Positions 1 to 7,050 of a DNA stretch of 22,175 nt are shown one piece after another. The notes under the pieces are model-generated. The model saw only the letters and a program-made list of their open reading frames with translations, ran no database searches and was not told the origin of the DNA. Position numbers and translations under genes: made by a program. The DNA comes from an uncultured Lachnospiraceae bacterium (GTDB taxonomy: Bacteria > Bacillota > Clostridia > Lachnospirales > Lachnospiraceae), in the NCBI GenBank assembly GCA_934432885.1, contig CAKRYY010000042.1, positions 1 to 22,175 of the forward strand, in the 5' to 3' direction. Numbering within the stretch: position 1 is the stretch's first letter; every line of letters starts with the position of its first letter.

Positions 1-8
1 TCAAAGAG

Positions 9-47
9 TTGGAAAACATTGATTTTATCAGTGTTTTCCAATTTTTT
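9..47 (+). terminator. Rho-independent terminator of an upstream gene
   Basis: A 14-bp stem (TTGGAAAACATTGA paired with TCAGTGTTTTCCAA, one G-U pair) closes a TTTTA loop and is followed by six T. It points rightward, so it probably ends a gene lying left of the window. Confidence 0.85.
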
Positions 48-48
48 A

Positions 49-194
49 TGTAAGCGGAGAGAATTTATGAAAAGAGGTAATTTGAAAATGCCTGTATCAG
101 CGGTGATAATAACGATAATGAAATGAAGCAGTATAATCAGGAAGGAAAGTTGTAGATAAAAGGACAGCTTTCTATTACCAACATTAAGGAACAA
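49..194. other. Intergenic stretch with no convincing gene
   Basis: Only very short open frames are present. One begins ATG at 67 and stops at 126; another runs from about 81 to 155 and reads like a decayed protein end (contains SGDNNDNEMKQYN). Neither has a convincing ribosome site. The stretch is probably relict or untranslated sequence between two terminators. Confidence 0.4.
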
Positions 195-240
195 AAAAAT
201 AACGGGTACTCGGATTTTACACCGAATACTCGTTATTTTA
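193..240 (-). terminator. Terminator of the minus-strand small-peptide unit
   Basis: On the minus strand a 16-bp stem (AATAACGAGTATTCGG with CCGAGTACCCGTTATT, G-U pairs included) closes an eight-base loop and runs into seven T. The stem is nearly symmetrical, so it could also work rightward, but the longer T tract is on the minus strand. Confidence 0.8.
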
Positions 241-307
241 TTTCACGCCCCACTTGGCAGAGGTTATGCTTTTTATGCACAACATCTACACAAAATTGGG
301 AAAATAA

Positions 308-379
308 TTAGCAGCCGAAGTTAAAATACTGGCAAAGCATATTAAATAACTCGGAGCAGCTATTGAAATTGTAACACAT
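308..379 (-). CDS. Small 23-residue cysteine-containing peptide, unknown function
   Basis: A 23-codon ORF with four cysteines (residues 2, 8, 16 and 23, the last residue) and many aromatic and Asn residues. It starts MCYNFNSC and ends YFNFGC. An ideal ribosome site, AAGGAGG at 394-388, sits eight bases before the ATG. A consensus promoter lies upstream (464-436) and a strong terminator about 70 bases past the stop, so the unit looks complete and monocistronic. It is transcribed away from the AraC-type regulator. No peptide-modifying enzyme or transporter is adjacent. I do not recognise the family; it could be a small signalling or membrane-associated peptide, or the transcript could act as RNA. 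The expression signals are seen directly; function is unknown. Confidence 0.5.
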   Translation of the reverse strand: MCYNFNSCSELFNMLCQYFNFGC

Positions 380-435
380 AGTTTCGTCCTCCTTATTTTA
401 TTTTTTAAATTGATGTGTTAGCTAAGCACAAATAA

Positions 436-464
436 ATTGTAACAAATTCGTAACATTTGAGCAA
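436..464 (-). promoter_or_regulatory. Sigma-A-type promoter for the 23-codon ORF
   Basis: On the minus strand TTGCTC (464-459) and TACAAT (441-436) are separated by exactly 17 bases. Transcription would start near 430 and give a transcript of roughly 235 bases ending at the 193-240 terminator. Confidence 0.65.
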
Positions 465-501
465 TAGGAGAATACTGGAAACAAAATGAAAGGAAAAATG
501 T

Positions 502-1368
502 ATGGAGGCTTTTGAAGAAACTAAGGCTCTGATAGGGGAGCGTGTGACAGAGGATGACTTAAAGTGTGTTGACTGCTATGTACATAAAGGGTTTGGATTG
601 TTTATCCCCGTGTTTGGAGCCTGCGGATATGCAGCACATGCAGCACATACGCATCCGGCGTATTTATTTACAATCGCTTTTGATAAAGAGATTCCCTTGG
701 AGAAAACCACTAACGAAGGACATACTCATGGCAGGGCATATCTGGGAAGGGCGATTGCGCCGGGAGTTCCCCATGACGATATTCCCGAGCTTTCCTATTA
801 TTGTATTTTAATCGAGAAGGAGGCGTTTGAATCCGTATATCGCCTTTATGCTAACGAGGCGCCTTCCTTTAAACAATATGATTTTACAATATGCCGTGAT
901 ATTCTGCATGCTCTCAATACGTATGTATTTGAATGCAGCAAGCGGATGCGGCATGCTGAGCTGACGCTGGATGCGCAGGTAACGCTTTTAACGCACTGGC
1001 TGGTCCGCAGCCTTCTTGGGGAAGCGTATGATATGCGGGCGATTTCTGCCAATTATGCGGTTGGACGTGCGCAGCAGTATATGGAACGGCATTTCTCAGA
1101 GAAAATAACCATAGAGATGTTATCAAAGCTTGGAAACCTGTCTGTATCAGGCTTTGGCAGAGTATTTAAGAAGGAGACGGGAACAACACCGGGGGAATAT
1201 CTGATGGAGGTAAGACTGCTGCAGGCGCAGAAGCTTTTGCGGAGGCATGAGATTATGATGACGGAAATTGCGATGCGGTGTGGTTTTAACAGCAGCGCAC
1301 ATTTTACCGCCTGTTTTCATAAGCGCTTTGGGATAACACCCAGCGTATACCGAAGCAAGTACCATTAG
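502..1368 (+). CDS. AraC family transcriptional regulator
   Basis: A 288-residue DNA-binding regulator. The last 100 residues (about 190-288) contain the paired helix-turn-helix motifs of the AraC/XylS family: the first around 'TIEMLSKLGNLSVSGFGRVF', the second around 'TEIAMRCGFNSSAHFTACFH', ending in the family signature GITPSVYR. The N-terminal 150 residues fit a cupin-type effector-binding domain (HTHPAYLFT segment), with ligand unknown. Length is typical. A purine-rich ribosome site (AAAGGA) lies about seven bases before the ATG. It is divergent from the small-peptide unit at 308-379 and upstream of a PPOX-fold gene, either of which could be a target; that link is inferred only from position. 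Confidence 0.9.
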   Translation: MEAFEETKALIGERVTEDDLKCVDCYVHKGFGLFIPVFGACGYAAHAAHTHPAYLFTIAFDKEIPLEKTTNEGHTHGRAYLGRAIAPGVPHDDIPELSYYCILIEKEAFESVYRLYANEAPSFKQYDFTICRDILHALNTYVFECSKRMRHAELTLDAQVTLLTHWLVRSLLGEAYDMRAISANYAVGRAQQYMERHFSEKITIEMLSKLGNLSVSGFGRVFKKETGTTPGEYLMEVRLLQAQKLLRRHEIMMTEIAMRCGFNSSAHFTACFHKRFGITPSVYRSKYH

Positions 1369-1407
1369 GGACAGGCTCATATTTTGTAAAACTTTGCAGG
1401 AATTATG

Positions 1408-1426
1408 AAAGCAAACTTGCTTTTTT
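1408..1426 (+). terminator. Short terminator-like hairpin after the AraC regulator
   Basis: AAAGCA-AACT-TGCTTT followed by further T. The stem is only six bp, so it is a weak terminator candidate between the regulator and the PPOX gene. A TATAAT at 1432-1437 just beyond it lacks a good -35. Confidence 0.4.
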
Positions 1427-1466
1427 GTGTCTATAATGAAGGAAAAATTGCAAAGGAGTACAAATT

Positions 1467-1886
1467 ATGGAGAAAAAGGAAATGTATCAGCTTATGAATG
1501 AAAATCCGGTCATGCACCTTGCCACGATGGACGGAGACCAGCCGAGAGTAAGAGGAATGCTTTTATTCCGGGCAGATGAGGACGGCATTATTTTTCATAC
1601 GGCATCGACAAAGGATGTGTTTGCGCAGATACAGAAAAATCCCAAGGTTGAGATGTGCTTTCAGGGAAAGGGTGTTCAACTTCGGGTAACGGGAACATTA
1701 GAGCTGGTAGAGGATGAAGCATTACGGGAAGAAATTTTTAATCATCCGACGCGTAAATTTCTGCAGGCATGGAAGGAGCAGGGAATTGACGGTATGCTGC
1801 AGGTCTTTCGTATGCGGCATGGCAGTGCGGTAACATGGACGATGGAAAGCAATTTTGATAAGAAAAATCCTGTGACTCTAGATTGA
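1467..1886 (+). CDS. Pyridoxamine 5'-phosphate oxidase family protein
   Basis: A 139-residue protein of the PPOX-like split beta-barrel fold, a group that binds FMN, F420 or related cofactors and includes the NimA/NimC-type nitroimidazole resistance proteins. Family features are the N-terminal 'NPVMHLATMDGDQPRVRGM' strand-turn-strand, 'IIFHTASTKDVFAQIQKNPKVEMCF', and the small barrel ending 'GTLELVED'. Its length matches short stand-alone members. A strong AAGGAG site lies eight bases before the ATG. The substrate cannot be read from sequence; a flavin-dependent reductase or detoxification role is inferred from the family. It follows the AraC gene in the same direction but may have its own promoter. 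Confidence 0.85.
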   Translation: MEKKEMYQLMNENPVMHLATMDGDQPRVRGMLLFRADEDGIIFHTASTKDVFAQIQKNPKVEMCFQGKGVQLRVTGTLELVEDEALREEIFNHPTRKFLQAWKEQGIDGMLQVFRMRHGSAVTWTMESNFDKKNPVTLD

Positions 1887-1939
1887 GATTGCTAGGACAG
1901 TGTTTTGATGTGCAGCTTTTGGAGATGAATTCTGCCTTG

Positions 1940-1978
1940 CACTTTTCCCCCCCCCTCGCACGCAGAGAGGGAAAAGTG
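1940..1978. terminator. Bidirectional hairpin between convergent genes
   Basis: CACTTTTCCC (1940-1949) pairs with GGGAAAAGTG (1969-1978), with an inner CTC/GAG. It sits between the convergent PPOX and glyoxalase-like genes. The arm contains a run of nine C (1947-1955), prone to slippage or miscalling. T tracts are poor, so termination strength is uncertain. Confidence 0.55.
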
Positions 1979-1985
1979 TATAACT

Positions 1986-2402
1986 TTAACAGGAATATTG
2001 TTTTACGGCTTCAACAGGGAACATTGTGCGCTCGGCAACTTCTTCAACCGACATTCCCTGTTGGAGAAAGCGTTTCATTACCGTGGTCATATCCTCAGCA
2101 ATCTCTACAATATGCTTATCCGGGTCGTATACTCGAATGCCGCGTTGTCCCCAAGGATATTCTTTGATTTCATGTAACCATTGCAGGTTTGATATGCTTT
2201 TCAGCTCAGCATACACCTTGTCTAAATCTTCTACTTCAAAATAGACCTGAAAGTTGTGTGATGGGTTTTTCACACTATCAGCGTCTATACCGACGAGCTC
2301 GGCATAGCCCTGTTGTAAGGAAAAGCCCTCAAGCATTTGGCATAAGTGTGTATTGCGCCGGAAACGTATCATTTTCCCCCACATTTTAAACAATCTGTTC
2401 AA
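1986..2402 (-). pseudogene. 5'-truncated glyoxalase/VOC-family gene
   Basis: The reading frame gives 138 residues from a TTG at 2402. The body is a vicinal-oxygen-chelate (glyoxalase/bleomycin-resistance) domain: 'NFQVYFEVEDLDKVYAELK', then 'EYPWGQRGIRVYDPDKHIVEIAED', followed by a C-terminal helix-turn-helix-like tail (QQGMSVEEVAERTMFPVEAVK). Family members normally begin with about 20 more residues (a first strand plus an 'EKSKxFY' helix). Here in-frame codons just upstream of the TTG read NSFY, but a TAA precedes them and the first strand is absent. A promoter-like sequence abuts the break (2430-2458). No good ribosome site precedes the TTG. I read it as a decayed gene; a shortened functional protein is less likely. 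Confidence 0.6.
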
Positions 2403-2429
2403 ATAAAATGAATTTTATTTCTCATACCC

Positions 2430-2458
2430 AGTATAGAAAAAATCTTATATTACGGCAA
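2430..2458 (-). promoter_or_regulatory. Promoter-like sequence before the truncated VOC gene
   Basis: Minus-strand TTGCCG (2458-2453) and TATACT (2435-2430) with a 17-base spacer, about 30 bases before the TTG start. If real, transcription of the truncated gene may persist. Confidence 0.45.
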
Positions 2459-2502
2459 GCTCACGGGGATGTATTTTACCACTTATATTTGTATTTGATT
2501 GG

Positions 2503-2531
2503 TTGATAAATTTGTATAGAAAAGTTATGAT
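2503..2531 (+). promoter_or_regulatory. Promoter of the coiled-coil/GNAT operon
   Basis: TTGATA (2503-2508), a 17-base spacer and TATGAT (2526-2531). This leaves an untranslated leader of roughly 85 bases before the ATG at 2622. Confidence 0.65.
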
Positions 2532-2621
2532 AAAAAGGAAAACAAACCTCTGCAAAGCAGGATGAGAAGCACAGACTTTCGGATTGATAAGGGAAAATGA
2601 TACAGGGAGGGGAGAAGCTAA

Positions 2622-5159
2622 ATGGAAGAACATTTATGGAAAAAGGGATTCAAGGAAGAAGAATTCCAGTTTGACCAGAGATTGGAGGAGCAGGAACAAC
2701 GATACCGGCATAGTCAGCAGGAAATGGTGCAGAATGCAACAGATATGCTTATGCAGCGCGGACTGCTGCAGGAGCAGCGCAGGCATTACGGCGAAATCCT
2801 GATGGATGACATGATGCAGGCAAAGGAAGAACTCAGGGAAAACGGAAAGTTTGCGGAACAGGTAAGTAAGGAAAAGATAAAGCATGAAAAGGATGACAAG
2901 GTTTATCAGGAAGAAAATTTAAAAAATTATAAAAAGCTCAGAAAGAGATATGGAAATGGAATAACGGTCAGCACCTACCGGATTAAGGAGCAGATGTCAA
3001 CCTATCTGAGCGAGCGGAAAAAGGAACAGAAAAGCTGGGCGGAAACGAAGCCGACGCTCGCCGAGCTTTCCAAACGGCTGAATATAACTTCAGATATGTT
3101 CAATCTGATGCAGATTGGTTTGAAAAGGGGAAGGCTGGACGTTCCGAGATTGATGCAGATCAGGGACACAGTCGCATATCTGCAGGAGGAGCTTAGTTAC
3201 AGGGGGGAAGAACTGGAAACTCTGGACTATGAACAGAAATCCAAAATTTTTATAGCAGTTTCCCTGAAGAATGAAATTGAAACAGCGCTGAATCTGGCTT
3301 TGGAGGAGCATGCACTGAGGATAGACGGCAAAATCAGGACAGACATTGCGGAGCAGGATCACAGCATCAGGAATCTTGAGATCAATAAGTTTCTGGAAGG
3401 AAAGAGAGGACGAATCCATTCTGAACAGACACAGGAGGCTGTGAAGAAATTTCAGGATAAGCTGGCTGCTTTGCAGAATGTCTATGCTGCGGATGCCGAA
3501 GCGCGGCTGGAGATGACAGCGGAGGAAATAAAAGCGCTTGAGTCGCCCCAAATGGAGGAGCCAACCTTTAAAAAGGTATGGAATTCCAATCTGCCTGAAG
3601 AAAGAACAAAGCGTCTCTTTGGGGAATATCAGACGCTTTTGGAAAAGAAACAGAAAATGACTCTGCGTCTGAATACCCTGCAAAGAAAAATGGATGCCTT
3701 GCAGAAAAATCTGGATGGAGGCACAGAGGACGCTGAGCAGTTAACGAAGGATAAAAAGAATCTGAGCCTGCTGAAGGTTATTTACCAGAGCTATGTACAG
3801 GCGCCTGAGTACCGCAGGGTTTTGCATCAGGAAAACAGACTGCGTCAGCTATGCCGGGGTGTCTGCGGCTACAGAGAGCTGACGATTGCCATGAGAAAGG
3901 AACTGGCAGAGGTTTATGGTCTTGAGGAGCTGCAGGCAGAGCAGGAGCGAGATTTAAAGCTGTCTTATCGGCTGGATGGTAAGGAAGAAACCTTAAAGCA
4001 GTTTGAAGAACGTCTTAATAAAGAGAAAAAGCAGCAGGATACCGTCAAAGAGGTGGTTACAGACCGGGTAGAAGGCTGGCTTGGAATGGAAGCAACCGAG
4101 CGCATGGCTGAGTGGGGAAAGAAATATCAGGGCGTATATGCGTACATGAACAGTCAGAAGTATCTGGACCGTAAGCGGCTGGAGACGGAATTCAGAAAAT
4201 ATCTGGAGGAAGAGCATCCTGAGCTGAAGGATTCACTGACGCAGGAAAAAATAGAAGGCCAGAGGCTGGAAGACTTTTTAAACTCTTTGAAGGAAAAGCC
4301 TGCTCTTGAGCTTGGACTTGACATAGGAACAAAAATTCTCTGGACGTTTGAGAAACTGCATAACAAAACGATAGGAAGCGCAGATAGACTGATAAAAGGG
4401 TTCAAGGAGGCGGCTGAAAATTCTGAAAAAGTAACAGAAAGCAAAAAACGTAAGACGAGTATCAAAGATGCATGGGATGCGATTGCAGCCCAGATTCTGG
4501 ATTCTGAGGCAGGCTATACAGAAGAACAGCGCACTACAGTAGAAACCATTTTACAGATGCTGCGTTCTGCCCTGGATACGGCTCAGGTTGATGTTGTGGA
4601 AAATTCAGTTAATACAATGACTTCCGTAATGAAAGCATTGAAGGGAATGGCAGGTTTTGCATCTCTTGGGACCTTTTCAACGGCAATGACGGTACTGAGT
4701 GCAGGTATTTCCATAGGCTTAAAAATAGGCACGGGAGCGGACAGGGAAAAAATACAGGAGAGGTATGTTGAGAACAAGTATGCAGAAATAACGAGGGAAG
4801 TACAGGAGCATGGTTTGTTCAAGCACTTGTCAGAGCGGGATATCAGACACGGTATTTTGGAATTTTGCGGTACCAAATCAGGAAAACGCACAGAAGCATC
4901 CATTTTGGCTATGGCAACTGATTCGAAAAAGCTGCTTGATAATAAGGATGAAAAGATTAAAGCTATAAAGCTGAAGGCACTTGATGCTATGCACTTGAGC
5001 GAACAGACTTGTGTAAAGGACGTCATGCAGCGCATAGGTGCAACAGAGAAGCAGGCAAGAAATCCGATGCATGCAGTTTCAAAGGTTCGTCGTGAGGAGC
5101 ATAAAAAGGAAGCATACATAACAAATGCAGCACTTTGGCATTTTAAAAATCAGGAGTGA
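2622..5159 (+). CDS. Large coiled-coil protein of unknown function
   Basis: An 845-residue, highly charged protein. Residues 1-450 and about 480-600 are rich in Glu, Lys, Gln and Arg with heptad-like Leu spacing and read as long coiled coils. A single apolar stretch at about 674-702 (GMAGFASLGTFSTAMTVLSA region) could be a membrane-inserting hairpin or a buried helix pair. The C-terminal 140 residues are again mixed helical (RDIRHGILEFCGTKSGKRTEA). There is no signal peptide, Walker motif or recognisable catalytic motif. The start is set by GGGAGGGGAGAA just before ATG 2622. It is the first gene of a two-gene operon, 36 bases before the GNAT-like gene, so the two products may act together. 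I do not recognise the family; the coiled-coil reading is direct, function unknown. Confidence 0.85.
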   Translation: MEEHLWKKGFKEEEFQFDQRLEEQEQRYRHSQQEMVQNATDMLMQRGLLQEQRRHYGEILMDDMMQAKEELRENGKFAEQVSKEKIKHEKDDKVYQEENLKNYKKLRKRYGNGITVSTYRIKEQMSTYLSERKKEQKSWAETKPTLAELSKRLNITSDMFNLMQIGLKRGRLDVPRLMQIRDTVAYLQEELSYRGEELETLDYEQKSKIFIAVSLKNEIETALNLALEEHALRIDGKIRTDIAEQDHSIRNLEINKFLEGKRGRIHSEQTQEAVKKFQDKLAALQNVYAADAEARLEMTAEEIKALESPQMEEPTFKKVWNSNLPEERTKRLFGEYQTLLEKKQKMTLRLNTLQRKMDALQKNLDGGTEDAEQLTKDKKNLSLLKVIYQSYVQAPEYRRVLHQENRLRQLCRGVCGYRELTIAMRKELAEVYGLEELQAEQERDLKLSYRLDGKEETLKQFEERLNKEKKQQDTVKEVVTDRVEGWLGMEATERMAEWGKKYQGVYAYMNSQKYLDRKRLETEFRKYLEEEHPELKDSLTQEKIEGQRLEDFLNSLKEKPALELGLDIGTKILWTFEKLHNKTIGSADRLIKGFKEAAENSEKVTESKKRKTSIKDAWDAIAAQILDSEAGYTEEQRTTVETILQMLRSALDTAQVDVVENSVNTMTSVMKALKGMAGFASLGTFSTAMTVLSAGISIGLKIGTGADREKIQERYVENKYAEITREVQEHGLFKHLSERDIRHGILEFCGTKSGKRTEASILAMATDSKKLLDNKDEKIKAIKLKALDAMHLSEQTCVKDVMQRIGATEKQARNPMHAVSKVRREEHKKEAYITNAALWHFKNQE

Positions 5160-5195
5160 TATAAATAATTGATAAGCAGGGATAAGGAGTAGACA

Positions 5196-6512
5196 ATGTA
5201 TATTGTAGAAGCTGAAAAATGGGACCTTTTGGCATTTCAGAGTGTGGTGCCGATGGGACTTTTAGAGGGTATAAAAAGAGGAGAAAGCTTTCCGGTGCTG
5301 GCAGTGGAGGAGGATGACCAGATAGCTGGGGTGATGATATATAGCTGTGTAAAAGGCGTTCTCAGAATTGAGTGGATTTACATAGCGGAAAAATTCCGCC
5401 GCCGGCATTATGCGATAGAGCTTTTGGCATACGCGCAGGAGCAGCTTTCCAGAAAATGGAGATTTTATAAGATGGAGGCAGTCTGTCCGCCACAGATGCC
5501 GAGGGAGCTTGAAAAATTATTTGAATCCTATGGCTTCTGGATTGGGCAGGAGGAACTGACTACTTATGAATTCAGGCTTTCACAGGTTGAGATACCGCAG
5601 AACATGATAGACAAGCTCGCGCCCTTAAAGGGAATTCCGCTTAAGGAGACAACCTCAGAGCAGAAGCGTGAGCTGGCTAAGCTTTTGCAGCAAAAGGAAG
5701 CGCCTCTGTATTTCCCGATAAGCTGGGAGCAATATGATGCCGAATATAGTATGGTACGGTATCAGCATGGAGTCCCAGAGGGAATCTTGCTGGTGCGTAA
5801 AGATGCAGAAGCATTGGAGATTGCCTATATGCTTGCACTGGATGCAACAGGAATTTCCTGTATGGTACTGCTGGTTGAGCTGTGGAAAAAGGCAATGGCA
5901 GAAAAAAAGCCGGATAAGGACATACGGATTACGGCAACAGCGCTTGAGAAGGTTGCAGAGAAAATCATTAAAAAAATGGCTCCGGGGGCTGCACGGATAA
6001 AAAGCAAAACGGCAAAACTGATTATCGTAGACATAGAAGCATGGGAGGATGAAGAAATGGTACCTTACAGAGAACAGGTAATTGAGGCCTTGAACGGGAT
6101 GCTGCAGGAAAATGAAGTGGAAACGGAACTGATTCCGGGTTCGGAAGAAACAGGCAGAACAATCCGCTGCGGCTTCATGATAGAGGATACAATTCCTATG
6201 GTGACGGATATATTCTTTTATGACAGAGAAGACAGTCAGGTTGTTAATTTCTATGCCTATATGCGTGATGACAATTCCAGGGAGGAGCAGGAAAAGATTG
6301 CAGAGGTGGTAGAGGAATGTAATAACTTCTCGCCGATTGGACACATGGGCTTTTATGACGGTGAATTATTTTTCCGCTATGGCTTAATGTTAAAAGCGCA
6401 GGAGTCCTCACAGGATGCGGCAGAGCATTGCCTTGAGACGCTGCAGCTGTTCTGGGGAGTTTTGGAGGGCTGCGTAAAACGGGTAGTAGAGGTGCTGACA
6501 CAGGAAGCCTGA
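5196..6512 (+). CDS. GNAT-like N-terminal domain protein, C-terminal part possibly YbjN-like
   Basis: A 438-residue soluble protein. Residues 1-135 resemble a GNAT acetyltransferase: strand 'FPVLAVEEDDQIAGVMIYS', strand 'LRIEWIYIAE', then 'KFRRRHYAIELLAYAQEQL' where the acetyl-CoA loop normally reads R/QxxGxG/A. The loop glycines are missing, so catalysis is doubtful. Residues 150-260 are helical (LAKLLQQKEAP through TATALEKVAEKI) and may be a second, decayed GNAT unit. The last 150 residues (GFMIEDTIPMVTD, NNFSPIGHMGFYDGELFFRYG) recall YbjN/type III chaperone-like folds, a tentative assignment. An AAGGAG site precedes the ATG. It lies 36 bases after the coiled-coil gene and before a strong terminator. 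Probably a partner or regulator of that protein. Confidence 0.75.
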   Translation: MYIVEAEKWDLLAFQSVVPMGLLEGIKRGESFPVLAVEEDDQIAGVMIYSCVKGVLRIEWIYIAEKFRRRHYAIELLAYAQEQLSRKWRFYKMEAVCPPQMPRELEKLFESYGFWIGQEELTTYEFRLSQVEIPQNMIDKLAPLKGIPLKETTSEQKRELAKLLQQKEAPLYFPISWEQYDAEYSMVRYQHGVPEGILLVRKDAEALEIAYMLALDATGISCMVLLVELWKKAMAEKKPDKDIRITATALEKVAEKIIKKMAPGAARIKSKTAKLIIVDIEAWEDEEMVPYREQVIEALNGMLQENEVETELIPGSEETGRTIRCGFMIEDTIPMVTDIFFYDREDSQVVNFYAYMRDDNSREEQEKIAEVVEECNNFSPIGHMGFYDGELFFRYGLMLKAQESSQDAAEHCLETLQLFWGVLEGCVKRVVEVLTQEA

Positions 6513-6544
6513 TGTGGTGCGGACAACGTAATATATGGTATGCC

Positions 6545-6585
6545 AAAAAAGATGCTATTGTCTGTTGACATTGGCATCTTTTTTT
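6545..6585 (+). terminator. Terminator of the coiled-coil/GNAT operon
   Basis: AAAAAAGATGC...GCATCTTTTTTT with an inner TATTGTC/GACATTG stem gives about 18 bp with one mismatch, followed directly by T residues. Being A-rich on the left, it could also work leftward. Confidence 0.85.
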
Positions 6586-6613
6586 GTCACTGCGTGGCTG
6601 CGCGTTAGCGCGA

Positions 6614-6641
6614 GAATCTCGCAAGCGGGATTCTTTGTTTT
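6614..6641 (+). terminator. Second small hairpin with a T-rich tail
   Basis: GAATCTCGC and GCGGGATTC form a nine-bp stem (one G-U pair) around a very tight AA turn, followed by TTTGTTTT. It may be a backup terminator or a relic; GCGCGTTAGCGCG just before it is also self-complementary. Confidence 0.35.
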
Positions 6642-6655
6642 AGGAAATTCATTTC

Positions 6656-6684
6656 TTGACAAATACCCCTAGGGGGTATAATAT
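6656..6684 (+). promoter_or_regulatory. csoR-copA promoter with embedded CsoR operator
   Basis: TTGACA (6656-6661) is followed by TATAAT at 6677-6682 (15-base spacer) or TAATAT at 6679-6684 (17). The spacer is the near-perfect palindrome ATACCCCTAGGGGGTAT (6663-6679), the form of known CsoR operators (a G/C run flanked by TA-rich ends). Apo-CsoR bound here would block RNA polymerase; copper binding would release it. The operator match is direct; the regulatory model comes from the CsoR family. Confidence 0.85.
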
Positions 6685-6731
6685 GCGTATAGAAATGAAA
6701 GAATATGAGAAAAGCTAAGAAGGAGAGTTTT

Positions 6732-7031
6732 GTGGAAAAAAAGATATGTGAATGTAGAAAAAAACAGCGGACGGAGGCAGAGTATAAGAGCCTGTTAAAC
6801 CGTCTGAGCAGGATAGAGGGGCAGGTCAGGGGAATCCGCAATATGGTAGAGCAGGACATTTACTGTACGGATATATTGATGCAGGTTGCTGCTGTTACCG
6901 CAGCGCTGAATTCCTTTAATAAGGAGCTGCTGGCAGCGCATGTCAGAACCTGTGTGGCAAATGACATCCGCGCTGGCAGGGAGGAAGCGGTAGACGAGCT
7001 GGTAGACGTTTTACAGAAACTGATGAAATAA
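6732..7031 (+). CDS. csoR: CsoR family copper-sensing repressor
   Basis: A 99-residue all-helical metal sensor (DUF156/CsoR family) that represses copper-efflux genes until Cu(I) binds. The copper triad is present: Cys45 (IYCTDIL), His70 and Cys74 (AAHVRTC), counted from the GTG. 'RLSRIEGQVRGIRNMV' is the family's basic first helix. GTG at 6732 is preferred because AGGAG lies seven bases ahead; an in-frame ATG at 6705 would add nine residues but lacks a ribosome site. An additional CEC pair at residues 6-8 is not part of the usual triad. It lies 19 bases before copA, with the CsoR operator upstream, so this is a self-regulated copper operon. Confidence 0.92.
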   Translation: MEKKICECRKKQRTEAEYKSLLNRLSRIEGQVRGIRNMVEQDIYCTDILMQVAAVTAALNSFNKELLAAHVRTCVANDIRAGREEAVDELVDVLQKLMK

Positions 7032-7050
7032 GAGCAAAAAGGAGAAAGTG

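Noticed and set aside
4583..5119. 178-codon and neighbouring minus-strand frames opposite the coiled-coil gene
   Set aside because: Leu/Phe/Ser-rich translation typical of the complement of a Glu/Lys-rich gene; no ribosome site.
5655..6344. 229-codon minus-strand frame opposite the GNAT-like gene
   Set aside because: His/Cys/Phe-rich shadow with no recognisable domain or ribosome site, opposite a well-supported gene.
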